This document shows positions 5,335-6,076 of a stretch of 6,076 nucleotides of DNA, one piece after another. A program made the translations under genes and the position numbers. Below the pieces are notes generated by a model. That model searched no databases and was not told where the DNA came from. It saw only the letters and a list, made by a program, of their open reading frames with translations. Positions within the stretch are counted from its first letter, which is position 1. The number at the start of each line of letters is the position of its first letter. This stretch comes from Acidimicrobiales bacterium. GTDB taxonomy: Bacteria > Actinomycetota > Acidimicrobiia > Acidimicrobiales > JABEUL01. The stretch is from assembly GCA_013044465.1 (NCBI GenBank), contig JABEUL010000331.1:1-6076 (forward strand), written 5' to 3'.

Positions 5335-6076
5335 CTAAAGATTTATCACAACACCCGGATTTAAAATGCCTTGGGGATCAAAATGGTGTTTTAAGGCTTC
5401 AAAACCCCTATATATAGGTTCTGGAATCTCGCTTTTGTACCATTTCTGATGGTCTCGGCCTACTGCATGGTGATGAGTAATTGTGCCACCATTTTCCAGT
5501 ATTGCCTGACTAGCTAGCTCTTTAATCTCCATCCACTGCGAGATCTCTGAGCCCGACCTGGCCTTGGCTAATACCGTGAAGTAGGGGGCTGCACCATCGG
5601 GATACAAATGAGTAAGCCTACAGGTCACAAGTCCTTTCCCTTCAGCGACCCTTTCAATCCCATTGGTCACGCTTTCCAAAATAGCCCGGTGAAATTCCTC
5701 AAATTTATTCCACTTAATTGCAGTTTCAAAAGTTTCGGCTATTAGTCCCAGGCGAATCAGCGAATCTCTGATGTATGGTGCCCGAATAAAAGAGGATTTC
5801 CAAGTCTCATTCTCTTTCTTCCCACTTACCACACCTCCATTTTGCATAACTATTTCAATAGATCGCTTCTCCAGATGGTCAACTGGGTGATCACCGGATT
5901 CAAATCCAACTATCAAAACAGCCCTGGTGCCATCTCCGGCACCACTAATGAAAGCTTCAAGGGGGTCAAGAAGCCTACAGTTTGCTGGGTTCAGGCCACT
6001 TTGAACTAACTCCCTGCAGGCGTCTGCTCCTTTTGTAAAACTTTCGAATAGAGCAGAATAACTAACCTTAGATTCC
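5335..6076 (-). CDS. FAD-linked oxidase resembling alkyl-DHAP synthase, C-terminal part (5' end outside window)
   Basis: The frame is open from the right edge to a TAG stop, giving 246 visible residues. The FAD-binding N-terminal half lies outside. An in-frame TTG at 5916 is preceded by 53 conserved-looking sense codons (for example LLDPLEAFISGAGDG), so it is not the start. Counting from the edge, I see ETFETAIKW (114-122), CRLTHLYPDGA (152-162) and a triple histidine in GTITHHHAVGRDH (197-209), then FDPQGILNPGVV at the C-terminus. The HHH motif and the ETFET and YPDGA segments are typical of alkyldihydroxyacetonephosphate synthase (AGPS) relatives. AGPS swaps the acyl chain of acyl-DHAP for a fatty alcohol, the step that forms the ether bond in ether lipids. 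Many bacterial relatives are not proven to do this, and FAD oxidases of this fold (lactate or glycolate dehydrogenase-like) share the C-terminal NPG motif. Ether-lipid chemistry is therefore a plausible but unproven role. The DUF512 gene follows after 25 bp. Confidence 0.85.
   Translation of the reverse strand, partial: ESKVSYSALFESFTKGADACRELVQSGLNPANCRLLDPLEAFISGAGDGTRAVLIVGFESGDHPVDHLEKRSIEIVMQNGGVVSGKKENETWKSSFIRAPYIRDSLIRLGLIAETFETAIKWNKFEEFHRAILESVTNGIERVAEGKGLVTCRLTHLYPDGAAPYFTVLAKARSGSEISQWMEIKELASQAILENGGTITHHHAVGRDHQKWYKSEIPEPIYRGFEALKHHFDPQGILNPGVVINL

Noticed and set aside
5914..5916. TTG as the start of the FAD-linked oxidase
   Set aside because: 53 further in-frame codons run to the window edge and read as conserved protein.
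1..6076. A novel defence, mobile or CRISPR-type system
   Set aside because: No nuclease, transposase, integrase, repeat-spacer array or toxin-antitoxin-like pair is visible; the genes are mostly conserved housekeeping or envelope genes.

Overview
The window looks like chromosomal DNA from an AT-leaning actinobacterium. My best guess is the Acidimicrobiia or a relative. The basis is the actinobacterial style of the membrane glycosyltransferase at the left edge, and my recollection that an AGPS-like FAD oxidase, a DUF512 protein and Der occur together in that group. The placement is inference. No rRNA or other phylogenetic marker is present, and the DUF512-der pair also occurs in Clostridia.

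Layout: the left edge (1-966, + strand) holds the C-terminal part of a multi-pass membrane glycosyltransferase of the GT39/ArnT-like type, whose N-terminus lies outside the window. A 363-bp gap between convergent genes follows (967-1329). It holds short repeats and one coding-like stretch but no recognisable gene. All remaining genes are on the - strand. They are, in transcription order from the right edge: an N-terminally cut FAD-linked oxidase resembling alkyl-DHAP synthase (5335-6076), a PDZ/radical-SAM-like DUF512 protein (3915-5309), the ribosome-assembly GTPase Der (2568-3914), a 61-residue single-pass membrane protein (2379-2564) and, after a 146-bp gap, a predicted beta-propeller lipoprotein (1330-2232).

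The first four - strand genes are packed with gaps of 25, 0 and 3 bp, so they are probably one transcript that starts beyond the right edge. The DUF512 stop codon directly abuts the der ATG, which suggests translational coupling. The lipoprotein gene has its own clear Shine-Dalgarno sequence, and its gap is large enough for its own promoter, although I could not identify a convincing one. No clear intrinsic terminator was found.

I see no mobile element, CRISPR array, tRNA, rRNA, phage gene or defence system. The points most worth following up are the uncharacterised DUF512 protein fused in expression to Der, and the tiny membrane protein directly after der. Most of the window is ordinary conserved chromosome.
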